Assembly (NCBI RefSeq): GCF_013408095.1
Contig: NZ_JACBZF010000002.1
Span: forward strand, 186,001 to 250,000
Length of the DNA stretch: 64,000 nt
Origin: Novosphingobium marinum
Lineage (GTDB): Bacteria; Pseudomonadota; Alphaproteobacteria; Sphingomonadales; Sphingomonadaceae
Direction: 5' to 3'
Both the position numbers and the translations under genes were made by a program. Shown here in pieces: positions 63,989 to 64,000 of this stretch. Below the pieces are notes generated by a model that was given only the letters and a program-made list of their open reading frames with translations, ran no database searches and was not told where the DNA came from. Within the stretch, counting starts at the first letter, position 1, and each line of letters starts with the position of its first letter.

Positions 63989-64000
63989 TCACGGCCGGGC

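Overview
The window is high-GC DNA from an alphaproteobacterium, most likely of the order Sphingomonadales (Erythrobacteraceae or Sphingomonadaceae). This placement is inferred from gene content (TonB receptors, multiple Rieske oxygenases, metX-metW, ftsE-ftsX with an MJ0042 zinc-ribbon protein) and base composition, not from a marker gene.

Layout. About 0-12.6 kb: the end of an unidentified gene, a large membrane protein, then a ten-gene minus-strand operon joined mostly by ATGA overlaps. It runs phhA, hppD, a VOC protein, maiA, fahA, a DUF1338 protein, astD, an M20 hydrolase, astA, astB, with a divergent Lrp/AsnC regulator. It joins phenylalanine/tyrosine catabolism to the arginine succinyltransferase pathway. 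Recognisable hmgA, astC and astE are absent, and unassigned enzymes sit in the operon. About 12.6-18.5 kb: molybdate transport genes modA and modC-modB, plus an EamA exporter. modA is cut off from modBC by an opposite-strand secreted serralysin-type metalloprotease. About 18.6-22.9 kb: a DUF885 lipoprotein, a zinc alcohol dehydrogenase, an enoyl-CoA hydratase and a DedA protein that appears to start at ATT.

About 23.0-49.2 kb is a dense catabolic cluster. It holds five Rieske oxygenase alpha subunits, four SnoaL/NTF2-like proteins, four short-chain dehydrogenases, two VOC proteins, an alpha-hydroxy-acid dehydrogenase, an Old-Yellow-Enzyme-type flavin/iron-sulfur reductase, a GMC oxidoreductase, an amidohydrolase, a metallo-beta-lactamase-fold hydrolase, an ABM protein, a carboxymuconolactone-decarboxylase-like protein, a TonB receptor, a Sec-exported SurE-like protein and a TetR regulator. 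No classical beta subunit, ferredoxin or ferredoxin reductase is present. A recurrent intergenic element, TGCACAATA(A/T)AA, lies at four operon boundaries and is the best candidate for a cluster-wide operator. The substrate cannot be named from sequence; uptake, ring or side-chain hydroxylation, alcohol oxidation, double-bond reduction and hydrolysis are all represented.

About 49.2-52.2 kb: a LuxR-type helix-turn-helix remnant, a second TonB receptor and tRNA-Leu(GAG). About 52.4-64 kb is core genome: acetyl-CoA synthetase, an MJ0042/DUF3426 protein, ftsE-ftsX, a YdcF-like protein, an acyltransferase, a transglutaminase-like protein, tyrC-hisC, metX-metW and fdhD. Coordinates and start codons were read by hand; product names rest on motif recognition without database searches.
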